NCBI GenBank assembly: GCA_019307805.1
Contig: JAFDIX010000038.1
Span: 1-11,696, forward strand
Length of the DNA stretch: 11,696 nt
Reading direction: 5' to 3'
Origin: Deltaproteobacteria bacterium
GTDB taxonomy: Bacteria; Desulfobacterota; DSM-4660; Desulfatiglandales; HGW-15
The translations under genes were made by a program, and so were the position numbers. Shown here piece by piece: positions 1-6,961 of this stretch (position 1 is its first letter; each line of letters begins with the position of its first letter). Under the pieces are notes generated by a model. It was not told the DNA's origin. It made no database searches and saw only the letters and a program-made list of their open reading frames with translations.

Positions 1-2
1 GG

Positions 3-1532
3 ATCATCGACTCCTGGCTTTCTTCTGCCGAGGTCTCTGAAAAGCGGGCCGGAATCATTGCTGCGGGGGGATCACGGAACAGGGAATATATTGAAATGCT
101 CAAGGGGTTTCTTGGAGAAAGTGAGAATGAAAGGGTCATTGCAGAAGCAATACATGCCCTTTACCTCCTGGAGGCACCCGATATCAATGAACTCCTCGGC
201 CCCTATTTGAAAAGTCCTTCAGGCCATATCCGCAGGGTCGCTTTAGAGGCCATTGAGGTGTCGGATGAAAATGCCATGCGTTCCGTTATCCTCCTGTTGG
301 GGGAGAAACGGCCTGAATTGCAGGACCTGGCAAAGGAGAGGCTCCTTGATGCCCCGTACCAGAATCCGGAAATACTGATTGAATCCCTTGCCTTGCCAAA
401 GCGCAGGATTAGGGAGGCCATTTTCACCCTGCTGGAGTCCCTTGAGATAAAAGATGTGGATGTGTACCACTTTGCCCGGTCTCAATTTGAAAGGGCCTAT
501 GGGAATCTCGCTGAGGCCGAGGCCCTAAGCGCATTGCCGGAAAGCAAGGACAAGGAATTGCTCTCTGACCATCTCATGCAGAAGAAAAGGGAAAGGCTGG
601 ATACGGTTTTGAGGGTATTGACGACACAGGACAGCTCCGGTCGAATCCGGATTATCTGGAGGGGGCTCTATGCCGCCGATTCCCGGCAGAGATCAAATGC
701 CCTGGAGGCCCTGGAGACCTCCGTGGGTCGACCCCTTGCTCAGATAATGATTCCGCTGCTGGAAGACTATTCGATTTCCCTGTGCCTCAGTGAAGCAAAA
801 AAGTTTTTTGAGCTGCCCCACTTCGATTCAAACCCCGGAACCCTGGTTAACCATCTTCTTTCAAAGTACGACTGGGTGACGGTGGTTCTGACCCTTAACC
901 TTATGGGGAAAGAGGGGACGGACGGCATTGACAGTGAAATCCTCGATGGCCTTTTAGTGTCGGAAAACAAGTACGTGCGCCAAACGGCTCAGGGTATCGC
1001 CCCTGTAAAAGAGGGCGATTTCAGTACAAAGGAGACGGATATGGACCAGGAAATCAGCATGCCGGACAAAATACTTCATTTAAGGGGTATCCAGATATTT
1101 GAAAGTCTCTCGGTCACGGAGCTGGCTGCAATTGCCTCTGTCTCTGAAGAGGTCGTTTGCCCGGAGGGGGAGATGGTCATCAAAGAAGGGGAACAGGGAG
1201 ATACCATGTACATGGTCCTGTCCGGAGAAGTATCTGTCAATAAAGGAACGGAAGAAGGCCATATGATTGAGCTGGACAGGATCGGCGGCGGCGACTATTT
1301 CGGAGAGATGGCCCTATTTAAAGACCAGGTCCGCACTGCAACCATTCGAACGGAAGAAGAGGCCACGCTCCTTGTCCTTCACAAACGAGAATTCACGGAA
1401 ATCGTCAGGGAATACCCGCAAATTGCACTGAGTATATGCCAGGTCCTGGGCCAGCGCATACTCACCCTCCACGAGAAGATCAAATCCTATGAAAAAGACT
1501 CAGAGGAAAACAGCTGCGCCGCTGATCTGTAA
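3..1532 (+). CDS. HEAT-repeat protein with C-terminal cyclic-nucleotide-binding domain (5' partial)
   Basis: The reading frame is open from base 3, so the gene begins upstream; the first in-window ATG (96) is only an internal methionine. The first two thirds are short amphipathic helix pairs of HEAT type (for example around bases 100-450, with motifs such as HIRRVALEAIE). The last ~130 residues (bases ~1070-1480) are a cNMP-binding domain with the glycine-rich beta roll (KEGEQGDTMYMVLSGEV) and a phosphate-binding cassette FGEMAL...RTAT. That cassette keeps the Glu and Arg that contact cyclic nucleotide. No DNA-binding helix-turn-helix follows; the protein ends in a short acidic tail, so it is not a Crp-type regulator. 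The middle section (bases ~590-770, with YAADSRQRSNALEALE and an IPLLED stretch) resembles the linker of proteins that fuse an ADP/ATP-translocase-like or MFS transporter to HEAT and cNMP domains. A membrane N-terminus upstream is therefore plausible but unseen. It appears unrelated to the downstream operon. Confidence 0.85.
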   Translation: MIDSWLSSAEVSEKRAGIIAAGGSRNREYIEMLKGFLGESENERVIAEAIHALYLLEAPDINELLGPYLKSPSGHIRRVALEAIEVSDENAMRSVILLLGEKRPELQDLAKERLLDAPYQNPEILIESLALPKRRIREAIFTLLESLEIKDVDVYHFARSQFERAYGNLAEAEALSALPESKDKELLSDHLMQKKRERLDTVLRVLTTQDSSGRIRIIWRGLYAADSRQRSNALEALETSVGRPLAQIMIPLLEDYSISLCLSEAKKFFELPHFDSNPGTLVNHLLSKYDWVTVVLTLNLMGKEGTDGIDSEILDGLLVSENKYVRQTAQGIAPVKEGDFSTKETDMDQEISMPDKILHLRGIQIFESLSVTELAAIASVSEEVVCPEGEMVIKEGEQGDTMYMVLSGEVSVNKGTEEGHMIELDRIGGGDYFGEMALFKDQVRTATIRTEEEATLLVLHKREFTEIVREYPQIALSICQVLGQRILTLHEKIKSYEKDSEENSCAADL

Positions 1533-1538
1533 TCCCCC

Positions 1539-1574
1539 ATAAACTGCCACCGGGCAAGCGCGGTGGTAGTTTAT
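1539..1574. terminator. Bidirectional stem-loop terminator between convergent genes
   Basis: ATAAACTGCCACCG (1539-1552) pairs with CGGTGGTAGTTTAT (1561-1574) over 14 bp with a single G-U wobble and an 8-nt loop. The A/T-rich outer ends give a run suited to termination on either strand. It starts 6 bp after the stop codon of the HEAT/cNMP gene and contains the stop codon of the opposing acetyltransferase gene. Confidence 0.7.
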
Positions 1575-2068
1575 TCCGGAGTATTGACGAATACCCCGAT
1601 TTCATTCCCGGTCCTTTGGTTGACAAATGTGGCAGCGAGGATCATCTTGTTTTTGCGGGTTAATTTGAGGGCAGGGAGGTTGTCCATCCTGATGGTGGTA
1701 TAGATTCTTTGCCCCTTTGACCGCTCGATAAGACCCTTAATGAGAAAATCCGCGATGTTGCGCTTCCTGTAGGCCGGTTCAATGGAGGTATAACCCCTTT
1801 CAAGGTAGCCTGACAGAGACAACCCCGTTGCCTGCTCAATGCTTTCCCTGTAGATCTCCTTGGGGGTTTTGTGGGTAACCGTGCCAACGACACGCATCTC
1901 CTCATCAAGGGCATAGCCGATCAGGAATGCGTCTCTCAGATTATCCCGGACATAGGAGGTGCCCACGGCTGCCCCCCGGTCCACGAGTTCCCGGACCTGA
2001 ATAAGAATGTTTGGAGGAATCATGTCGGGTGTGCGGTAATGGAAGGTGATTTTGTCTTTCATGGGCAT
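1571..2068 (-). CDS. GNAT-like N-acetyltransferase, small
   Basis: This encodes 165 residues. The fold looks like a compact GNAT acetyltransferase that would transfer an acetyl group from acetyl-CoA to an amine. Visible support is a central beta strand with YTSIEPAYRKRNIADFLIKG (roughly residues 93-112), which resembles the acetyl-CoA-binding motif A. It is followed by a strand and a helix with NLPALKLTRKNKM (roughly 129-141), in the place of the usual N-x-x-A-x-x-L-Y segment. In the Arg-x-x-Gly-x-Ala loop the glycine is replaced by Asn (RKRNIA), so the pyrophosphate-binding loop is degenerate. The start is either ATG 2068 or ATG 2062 two codons on; neither has a strong Shine-Dalgarno sequence. 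It diverges from the ATP-grasp/transporter operon, so it may modify the amine substrate or product of that pathway, but this is inference. Substrate unknown. Confidence 0.7.
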   Translation of the reverse strand: MPMKDKITFHYRTPDMIPPNILIQVRELVDRGAAVGTSYVRDNLRDAFLIGYALDEEMRVVGTVTHKTPKEIYRESIEQATGLSLSGYLERGYTSIEPAYRKRNIADFLIKGLIERSKGQRIYTTIRMDNLPALKLTRKNKMILAATFVNQRTGNEIGVFVNTPE

Positions 2069-2074
2069 ACATTT

Positions 2075-2103
2075 CTTGTATCAATGGGGCCGTGGATTGA
2101 CAA
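2075..2103 (-). promoter_or_regulatory. Putative sigma70 promoter for the acetyltransferase gene
   Basis: On the minus strand TTGTCA (plus coordinates 2098-2103) and TACAAG (2075-2080) are separated by exactly 17 bp. Transcription would begin at about 2068, on or next to the start codon, giving a leaderless or very short-leader mRNA. That fits the lack of a clear ribosome binding site. Pattern match only. Confidence 0.35.
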
Positions 2104-2125
2104 CCCCTCTATTTTGGCCTACCAT
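2097..2125 (+). promoter_or_regulatory. Putative sigma70 promoter for the ATP-grasp/transporter operon
   Basis: A perfect -35 box TTGACA (2097-2102) is followed after 17 bp by TACCAT (2120-2125; 4 of 6 matches to the -10 consensus). Transcription would start near 2132, leaving a leader of about 78 nt before the RimK-like gene. The -35 box overlaps that of the divergent promoter, so the two genes could be controlled from one operator. Confidence 0.5.
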
Positions 2126-2141
2126 GCTCGCTCTTTTTAAA

Positions 2142-2166
2142 CCCTCAGGAATTTTGAACCTGCGGG
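2142..2166 (+). promoter_or_regulatory. Leader hairpin in 5' UTR of the operon
   Basis: CCCTCAGG (2142-2149) pairs with CCTGCGGG (2159-2166), with one mismatch and a 9-nt A/T-rich loop. It lies just after the predicted transcription start. A second short stem, TTTCCC (2192-2197) with GGGAAA (2204-2209), would bury the G-rich ribosome binding site directly before the ATG at 2210. No known riboswitch class is recognised. Confidence 0.3.
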
Positions 2167-2209
2167 ACTACCCGAGATGATCCTGCAATGATTTCCCGAT
2201 GGGGGGAAA

Positions 2210-3103
2210 ATGATCATAGGGATATGCTCCACCAGAAACCATCGTTACCATCCCAACAGAAGACTTTTGGAGGCTGCCAGGCAATTGGGCCATGAGGCCA
2301 AACTCCTCCATCCCGGGAAGTATGCCATCGGGCTGGAGGGAAAAGGGCTGACCATTGACCCGGTCAGGGGATCCTTTGCCGTGGACGTTATTTTACCTCG
2401 AATCGGCGCCGGCATCAAAGAATACGGCCTTTCCATGATTCGTCATTTTGAGATGCTCGGATTCCCGGTTATCAATTCTTTTCAATCCATCCTCTTGGCG
2501 AGTAACAAGTTCCTCAGTCTGCAGGCCCTTTCCAAGAAGGGGATTCCCGTTCCCGAATCACAATATGCGAGTAACTGGTCTAATTTTAAAAGGGCTGCGG
2601 CTCGACTGGGGGGGTATCCGCTGGTTGCGAAGAAATCCAGGAGCAGACAGGGGAAAGGCGTGTTTCTTTTGAAGTCCCCGGAAAATGCCAGGCAACTTCT
2701 GGAGGGTGTGCTCGGTCAGGGGCGGGGTGTCCTTCTGCAGCATTTTATTCCTACTGAAAGAAGGCGGGATATTCGAATTATGATTGCAGGCGACGAGTCG
2801 CTGGGCGCCATGTCCCTGTCACCCGTAAAGGGAGACTTCCGGGCCAACATCCACCTCGGGGGTAGGGCAAAGGCGCTGAAACCCACAAAGGAGATGCTGA
2901 AACTGGCTGTCAAATCCACCCAAACACTCGGTCTTGATATATCCGGCGTGGATATGATAGAAGTTGAAGGCCGTGATCTGAAAGTCATTGAGGTCAATTA
3001 CGCCCCGGGATTCAGGGGGATGGAAAAATGTACGGGCAGGGATATCGCTATTGAAATCATAAAATATATGACTAAAGTAGGAAAACGTTCATTATGCAAA
3101 TAG
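2210..3103 (+). CDS. RimK-like ATP-grasp ligase
   Basis: This 297-residue protein has the same length and layout as RimK-type alpha-L-glutamate ligases. These enzymes use ATP to activate a carboxylate as acyl phosphate and join it to an amine, forming a peptide bond; it is probably cytoplasmic. Visible motifs in order are PRIGA (63-67), as in the RimK pre-ATP-grasp domain; a lysine at 100 preceding the central domain; LVAKKS with K141 and the flexible loop RQGKGVF (146-152); DIRIMIAG (187-194); the loop KGDFRANIHLGG (207-218); GVDMIE with D248; and the metal-binding IEVNYAPGFRGMEKCTG (260-276) with E261 and N263. All catalytic elements appear intact. The ATG at 2210 is preceded by a G-run only 3 nt away, a mediocre ribosome binding site. 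The gene overlaps the next ligase by 10 bp. Whether it adds glutamate, as RimK does on ribosomal protein S6, or another residue cannot be read from the sequence; the linked peptide importer argues for a small-molecule substrate. Confidence 0.9.
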   Translation: MIIGICSTRNHRYHPNRRLLEAARQLGHEAKLLHPGKYAIGLEGKGLTIDPVRGSFAVDVILPRIGAGIKEYGLSMIRHFEMLGFPVINSFQSILLASNKFLSLQALSKKGIPVPESQYASNWSNFKRAAARLGGYPLVAKKSRSRQGKGVFLLKSPENARQLLEGVLGQGRGVLLQHFIPTERRRDIRIMIAGDESLGAMSLSPVKGDFRANIHLGGRAKALKPTKEMLKLAVKSTQTLGLDISGVDMIEVEGRDLKVIEVNYAPGFRGMEKCTGRDIAIEIIKYMTKVGKRSLCK

Positions 3104-4092
3104 CCTTTCTCATGGACAGGCTGGAGTCTATTGATCCGGTCAACGAGACCACCAGCCACCTGATGTATGAGTGCAATCAGCGGGGACACACGGTTTTTTT
3201 TCTTGAGCCCCATGATGTATACATCAGAAAGAGAGAAGTGGCGGCCAGGATGCACAACATCACCGCCCCGCCAAACCTCTCCATGAAAAAGTACTGGCGG
3301 GCCCTCATCCGTAGCCTCAAAAGGGATGAGCTCATATTTGAAAACATCACGGATCTGGATGTCCTGTTCTTACGAAAAAATCCGCCCTTGGTTTATCAGA
3401 CCCTGGAGTTCCTCGCCCCGGTGAATGACCGGGTTTTTATGATTAACAGTACGAAAGGTCAGGTCTTTGCAAACAGTAAGCTTTACACGCTTAATTTCCC
3501 CGGCATCATTCCTGAGACCCACATTTCCCGGGATCCCCTGCGTCTCAAGAAGATTGTTGATGAATTTGGGGGGTCCATGGTGGTCAAGCCCCTTCAGCGA
3601 TATGGCGGTGAGGGGGTCATCAAGGTGAGCGTTAACGATCAGGAGAATCTCAATTCCCTCATCAATTACTATGTTCGGGCCTATGAAGCCTATCCTGACA
3701 GAGAGCCCATCATGGTTCAGGAGTATATGAATGGTGTGAAGGAAAGGGGGGATGTGCGGATCCTTCTCCTCAACGGCGAGATCATGGGAGCCATGCGGAG
3801 AAAACCCCGCAAGGGGGATTTTCGAACCAACATCCACGCAGGCGCACGGGCCCTTAAACATGAATTGACAGACGTTGAGAAAGATATCTGCAATACCATT
3901 AAAGACAAGCTGATTGAGGATGGTCTCTATTTTGTGGGCCTGGATATTATCGGAGACAGGCTGGTGGAGATCAATTGTGTGAGCCCTGGGGGTATCCCCC
4001 GCATCAACCGGTTAAATGGTGTCAGGCTGGAAGCAGAGGTTATAGATTTTATTGAAGAGAAGGTCAAATCACGATGTCAGACAGGAGGGTAA
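3094..4092 (+). CDS. Glutathione-synthetase-like (GshB-type) ATP-grasp ligase
   Basis: This 332-residue protein is close in size to GshB (about 315). The N-terminal domain has IAFLMDRLESID (3-14) and the GshB-like FLRKNPP (92-98), matching the R-K-D-P-P segment of true GshB. The ATP-grasp core shows VVKPLQRYGGEGVIKV (163-178), with K165 and the glycine loop, and MVQEYM (207-212). It ends with GLDIIGDRLVEIN (282-294), nearly identical in style to glutathione synthetase, followed by SPGGIPRIN (297-305). Unlike E. coli GshB, the loop before the last subdomain is KGDFRTNIHAGA (240-251), the RimK-type sequence. Its start overlaps the RimK-like gene by 10 bp, so the two are translationally coupled and probably act in sequence or on the same intermediate. 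No gamma-glutamylcysteine synthetase (gshA) gene is in the window, so true glutathione synthesis is doubtful. Another C-terminal amino-acid addition is more likely, but the substrate is unknown. Confidence 0.9.
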   Translation: MQIAFLMDRLESIDPVNETTSHLMYECNQRGHTVFFLEPHDVYIRKREVAARMHNITAPPNLSMKKYWRALIRSLKRDELIFENITDLDVLFLRKNPPLVYQTLEFLAPVNDRVFMINSTKGQVFANSKLYTLNFPGIIPETHISRDPLRLKKIVDEFGGSMVVKPLQRYGGEGVIKVSVNDQENLNSLINYYVRAYEAYPDREPIMVQEYMNGVKERGDVRILLLNGEIMGAMRRKPRKGDFRTNIHAGARALKHELTDVEKDICNTIKDKLIEDGLYFVGLDIIGDRLVEINCVSPGGIPRINRLNGVRLEAEVIDFIEEKVKSRCQTGG

Positions 4093-4100
4093 AAAAGAAC

Positions 4101-5834
4101 ATGAAAGCAAATACACCCCGTCCGTTGAGTATTGGTAAAGCCATCCTATTCATCATCATTTTCATGCAGATTTTTATCAGCGTGGGCCCCTTTGAATCCA
4201 AGGCCTGGTCTGCAAATATGTTGAAAATGGGTCTTTTGGAGGAGCCCAAGACCCTCAACCTCTGGCTTGCGAGAGACAGATGGTCACGCAGGGTGCTCTC
4301 CCTGTTTTATCAGCCCCTTTACGTCAGGGATCCCAAGACCCTCGAACTCATCCCGTGGCTGGCGGCGGATAAACCTATTTTTGATAAGGCCTCGCTCTCC
4401 TATACCATCAAGCTGAGACCGGCCAAGTGGTCTGACGGAACCCCCTTGACCTCTGAAGACGTCGCCTTTACGGCGAACCTGGTCAAAAAATTCAAGATCC
4501 CCAGATATCGCTCCTATTGGGGTATCATCAAGAAAACCGAGACCCCTGACAAACGGACGGTAAAATTCTTCCTCAAAAAGCCCATGGCCGTGTTTGAGAC
4601 CCGGACACTGACCCTCCCCATCGTGTCAAAGGCGGAATGGGCAAAGATCGCGGAAAAGGCTGAATCTGCAAAAAAACCCCTGGATGTCCTGCTCAAATAC
4701 AAGATCAAGAAGCCCCTGGGAAGTGGTCCCTATGCCCTCAAGGAGTGGAAGCAGGGGGCCTATCTCTTTGTCCAGAAAAACAAACATTTCTTCGGCAAGG
4801 GCCTGAAGATAAAGGGGCATATACTGGGACCCTTTATAGACGGCATCATCTTTAAATTCTTCGGCACTTCTGATGCCGCGGTCATGGCCGTGAAAAAAGG
4901 GACCATAGACATGTTCTGGTGGGGCATCAAGCCCGGGTATCTTCCGGATCTTGAGAGTGAGCCCTATGTGAAGCTGTATGCCAGTGAAAGGAGCGCCCTC
5001 TATTATATGGGGTTTAACATGAGAAAAGCGCCCTTTAATGATATCAACCTGCGTCAGGCAATAGCGACCCTGGTGGATAAGGACTTCATTGTCACAAGGA
5101 TTCTGCAGGGAAACGGTGTTCGAATGGACTCCATCGTTCCGCCGGGCAATCGCCGCTACTACTGTCCGGATGTGCCCGTTTATGGGAAGGGCATGAATAG
5201 GGCGGATCGTATAAAAAAGGCCTATGAAATTCTCAAGGGAGCGGGCTATACTTGGGATGTGGCCCCTGTGCAGGCAAAGGGGAAGGTCGTCAAGGGCAAG
5301 GGCATCCGGCTTCCCGACGGGAAACCCATGACGCCTTTTACTATTCTGACGCCTCCGGCCGACTATGATCCGGAGCGCGCCATGGCCGGACTGATCATAC
5401 AGGAATGGCTCAGGGAGGTGGGCATTCCTGCTTCTTCCAAGCCCATGGCATTCGGTGCCCTGATAGACCAGGTTTCAAAGCAACATAAATTCGATACTTT
5501 TATTCTGGGTTATGGAAGGCTCTCCCTGGATCCCGATTATGTCAGGAAATTCTTTCATAGCAAATATGACAAGAAGCGAGGCGGCAACAAGGCCGGTTAT
5601 CGCAATCCCACATTCGACAAGATTGCAGATGCCTCCGCCGCTGCCATGGACGTGACTGAGAGGCGGAAACTGGTCTGGGAAATGCAAAAAATAGTGATGC
5701 GCGACCTTCCCTGGCTTCCCCTGTACAACCCCAACCTGATTGAAGGGGTCCGCACGGAAAGGTTCAAGGGCTGGGTCCCGATGCTTGAAGGGATCGGCAA
5801 TAGATGGTCATTCTGTGTGGTGAAACCGAGGTAA
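4101..5834 (+). CDS. Peptide ABC transporter substrate-binding protein (SBP_bac_5 family)
   Basis: This is a periplasmic binding protein of the DppA/OppA class, which delivers peptides or related solutes to the membrane complex. From ATG 4101 it has 577 residues. It starts with a basic n-region and a hydrophobic stretch (about residues 10-28: IGKAILFIIIFMQIFISVG), then ESKAWSAN with a likely signal-peptidase I site; no lipobox cysteine is seen. The mature N-terminus has the family pattern LKMGLLEEPKTLN, then LYVRDPKTLELIPWLA and LRPAKWSDGTPLTSEDVAFT, and near the C-terminus DLPWLPLYNPNLIEGVR. An earlier in-frame ATG at 4074 would overlap the upstream ligase gene. I prefer 4101 because AGGAGG (4083-4088) lies 12 nt before it and the signal peptide then begins normally. 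It lies 8 bp after the GshB-like gene and heads the transporter cluster. Ligand not predictable; Dpp/Opp-class proteins also carry nickel complexes, heme and opines. Confidence 0.92.
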   Translation: MKANTPRPLSIGKAILFIIIFMQIFISVGPFESKAWSANMLKMGLLEEPKTLNLWLARDRWSRRVLSLFYQPLYVRDPKTLELIPWLAADKPIFDKASLSYTIKLRPAKWSDGTPLTSEDVAFTANLVKKFKIPRYRSYWGIIKKTETPDKRTVKFFLKKPMAVFETRTLTLPIVSKAEWAKIAEKAESAKKPLDVLLKYKIKKPLGSGPYALKEWKQGAYLFVQKNKHFFGKGLKIKGHILGPFIDGIIFKFFGTSDAAVMAVKKGTIDMFWWGIKPGYLPDLESEPYVKLYASERSALYYMGFNMRKAPFNDINLRQAIATLVDKDFIVTRILQGNGVRMDSIVPPGNRRYYCPDVPVYGKGMNRADRIKKAYEILKGAGYTWDVAPVQAKGKVVKGKGIRLPDGKPMTPFTILTPPADYDPERAMAGLIIQEWLREVGIPASSKPMAFGALIDQVSKQHKFDTFILGYGRLSLDPDYVRKFFHSKYDKKRGGNKAGYRNPTFDKIADASAAAMDVTERRKLVWEMQKIVMRDLPWLPLYNPNLIEGVRTERFKGWVPMLEGIGNRWSFCVVKPR

Positions 5835-5861
5835 TTGATGCCGGACCAACGATAAAACACC

Positions 5862-5896
5862 AATCTTCCCATATCCTGAATGGATATGGGAAGATT
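5862..5896 (+). terminator. Perfect 15-bp stem-loop after the binding-protein gene (attenuator or mRNA stabiliser)
   Basis: AATCTTCCCATATCC (5862-5876) pairs perfectly with GGATATGGGAAGATT (5882-5896) around a 5-nt loop, TGAAT. Only a weak T-rich tail (TATTGTTGT) follows. It is therefore more likely a partial terminator or a 3'-end protector that gives the binding protein more mRNA than the permeases, as is common in binding-protein-dependent transport operons. A weaker 6-bp stem (5918-5923 with 5939-5944) follows it in the same spacer. Confidence 0.6.
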
Positions 5897-5974
5897 TATT
5901 GTTGTCTCCGTCCCGGAAGGGGAGATGACGAAAACAGGTCCCCTCTGTATTAGGCCCGGAGAGATGTGCTGCCC

Positions 5975-6952
5975 ATGGAACTCTGGAGATTTATAAGGCG
6001 TAGGCTGGTACAGGTTGTCTCGATTTTTTTTGTGATTCTCACGGTCCTTTTTCTGGCGTTCCGTCTGGCCCCCGGTGACCCTCTCTCCAAAATCGTTGAC
6101 CCGGATATGACCGCCGAGGACGCCGCCCACCTGATCTCCTCCATGGGGCTGGATGAGCCCATCTGGACACAGTACATCTATTACATCAAAAACTTTTTCA
6201 TAGGGGAGTTCGGGTATTCCTTTCATTATGGGGAACCGGTGGTGGAAATTATCTGGCAGCGGCTGCCCAACACCGTTCTTCTTTTTACAACCTGCGTCAT
6301 TCTCTCGGCTTTGGTAGGCATTTTCCTGGGCAAGATCGCCGCCTGGCACAAGGGCAAAAAGACGGATACTATCATGACACTGGGTGCCTTGGTGACCCAT
6401 ACCCTCTTTCTTCCCTGGCTGGCACTGCTCCTCATCTGGATATTCGCCTATAAACTGGGATGGTTCCCTATCACAGGCATGATATCAGAGGATGTGTGGC
6501 TGGACCCGGAAGCGGGTTTCCTGCGAAAGGCCGTTGATGTGGGCTACCACATGGTGCTTCCCCTGGCGACCCTGTTTCTTTTTCATTTCGGCAGCTACCT
6601 GTTGCTCATGCGAAGCAGCATGCTGATCACTTTGAAGGAGGACTATATCATTACAGCAAGGGCCAAGGGGCTGACAGAGAAGGCCATTCGAAATCGTCAT
6701 GCAGCCCCGAACGCGGCCCTGCCCGTGGTAACGAGCGTCGGCCTGAGCCTGGCATTTTCCATAAACGGCGGGGCCCTCACCGAGACCGTCTTCACATGGC
6801 CTGGAATAGGCAGGGAACTGGTATTTGCGGTGAGTCAAAACGATTATCCACTGGCACAGGCCTCCTTTCTGCTTATTGCCCTGATCGTCCTGATTGCCAA
6901 TCTGGTGGTGGATGTCCTCTATGCTTATTTGGACCCGAGAATCCGGTATTGA
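5975..6952 (+). CDS. dppB: Dipeptide/oligopeptide ABC transporter permease, DppB/OppB type
   Basis: This is the first inner-membrane subunit of the importer. From ATG 5975 it has 325 residues, typical for DppB. It opens with the characteristic RFIRRRLVQVV and a first membrane helix (about 12-31), then FRLAPGDP, the DppB signature after helix 1. Further membrane helices lie at roughly 99-120, 135-160, 195-213, 251-270 and 293-315. The cytoplasmic coupling loop (EAA motif) is TARAKGLTEKAIRNRHAAPN (about 227-246), which docks onto the ATPases. It ends with YAYLDPRIRY, the usual DppB C-terminus. An in-frame GTG at 5966 is an alternative start closer to the GGAGAG sequence (5958-5963); ATG 5975 gives the family's normal N-terminus. 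It follows a 130-bp spacer containing the stem-loop and precedes the second permease by 9 bp. The symbol is a family-level assignment; opp, app or nik equivalents cannot be separated by sequence alone. Confidence 0.93.
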   Translation: MELWRFIRRRLVQVVSIFFVILTVLFLAFRLAPGDPLSKIVDPDMTAEDAAHLISSMGLDEPIWTQYIYYIKNFFIGEFGYSFHYGEPVVEIIWQRLPNTVLLFTTCVILSALVGIFLGKIAAWHKGKKTDTIMTLGALVTHTLFLPWLALLLIWIFAYKLGWFPITGMISEDVWLDPEAGFLRKAVDVGYHMVLPLATLFLFHFGSYLLLMRSSMLITLKEDYIITARAKGLTEKAIRNRHAAPNAALPVVTSVGLSLAFSINGGALTETVFTWPGIGRELVFAVSQNDYPLAQASFLLIALIVLIANLVVDVLYAYLDPRIRY

Positions 6953-6961
6953 GAGGAAAAG

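Noticed and set aside
2210..4092. LysW/ArgX-type carrier-protein amino-acid pathway
   Set aside because: RimK-like ligases also occur in LysX/ArgX pathways, but no small acidic LysW-like carrier gene or lysine/arginine biosynthetic gene is present in the window.
2210..4092. Genuine glutathione biosynthesis operon
   Set aside because: The GshB-like protein alone is not enough: no gshA or gshF gene is present, and the ligase has a RimK-type loop; kept only as one possible kind of product.
1571..4092. N-acetylglutaminylglutamine amide osmolyte cluster
   Set aside because: That pathway uses a fused acetyltransferase/ATP-grasp protein and an asparagine-synthetase-like amidotransferase; neither is present here.
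5925..5996. Possible 23-codon leader peptide overlapping the DppB-type gene start
   Set aside because: Its G-rich ribosome-binding sequence touches the ATG with almost no spacing, and there is no codon pattern typical of an attenuation peptide.
5597..6400. Minus-strand open frame (267 codons) across the binding-protein/permease junction
   Set aside because: It covers two well-supported plus-strand genes and the stem-loop spacer, and its translation shows no recognisable domain.
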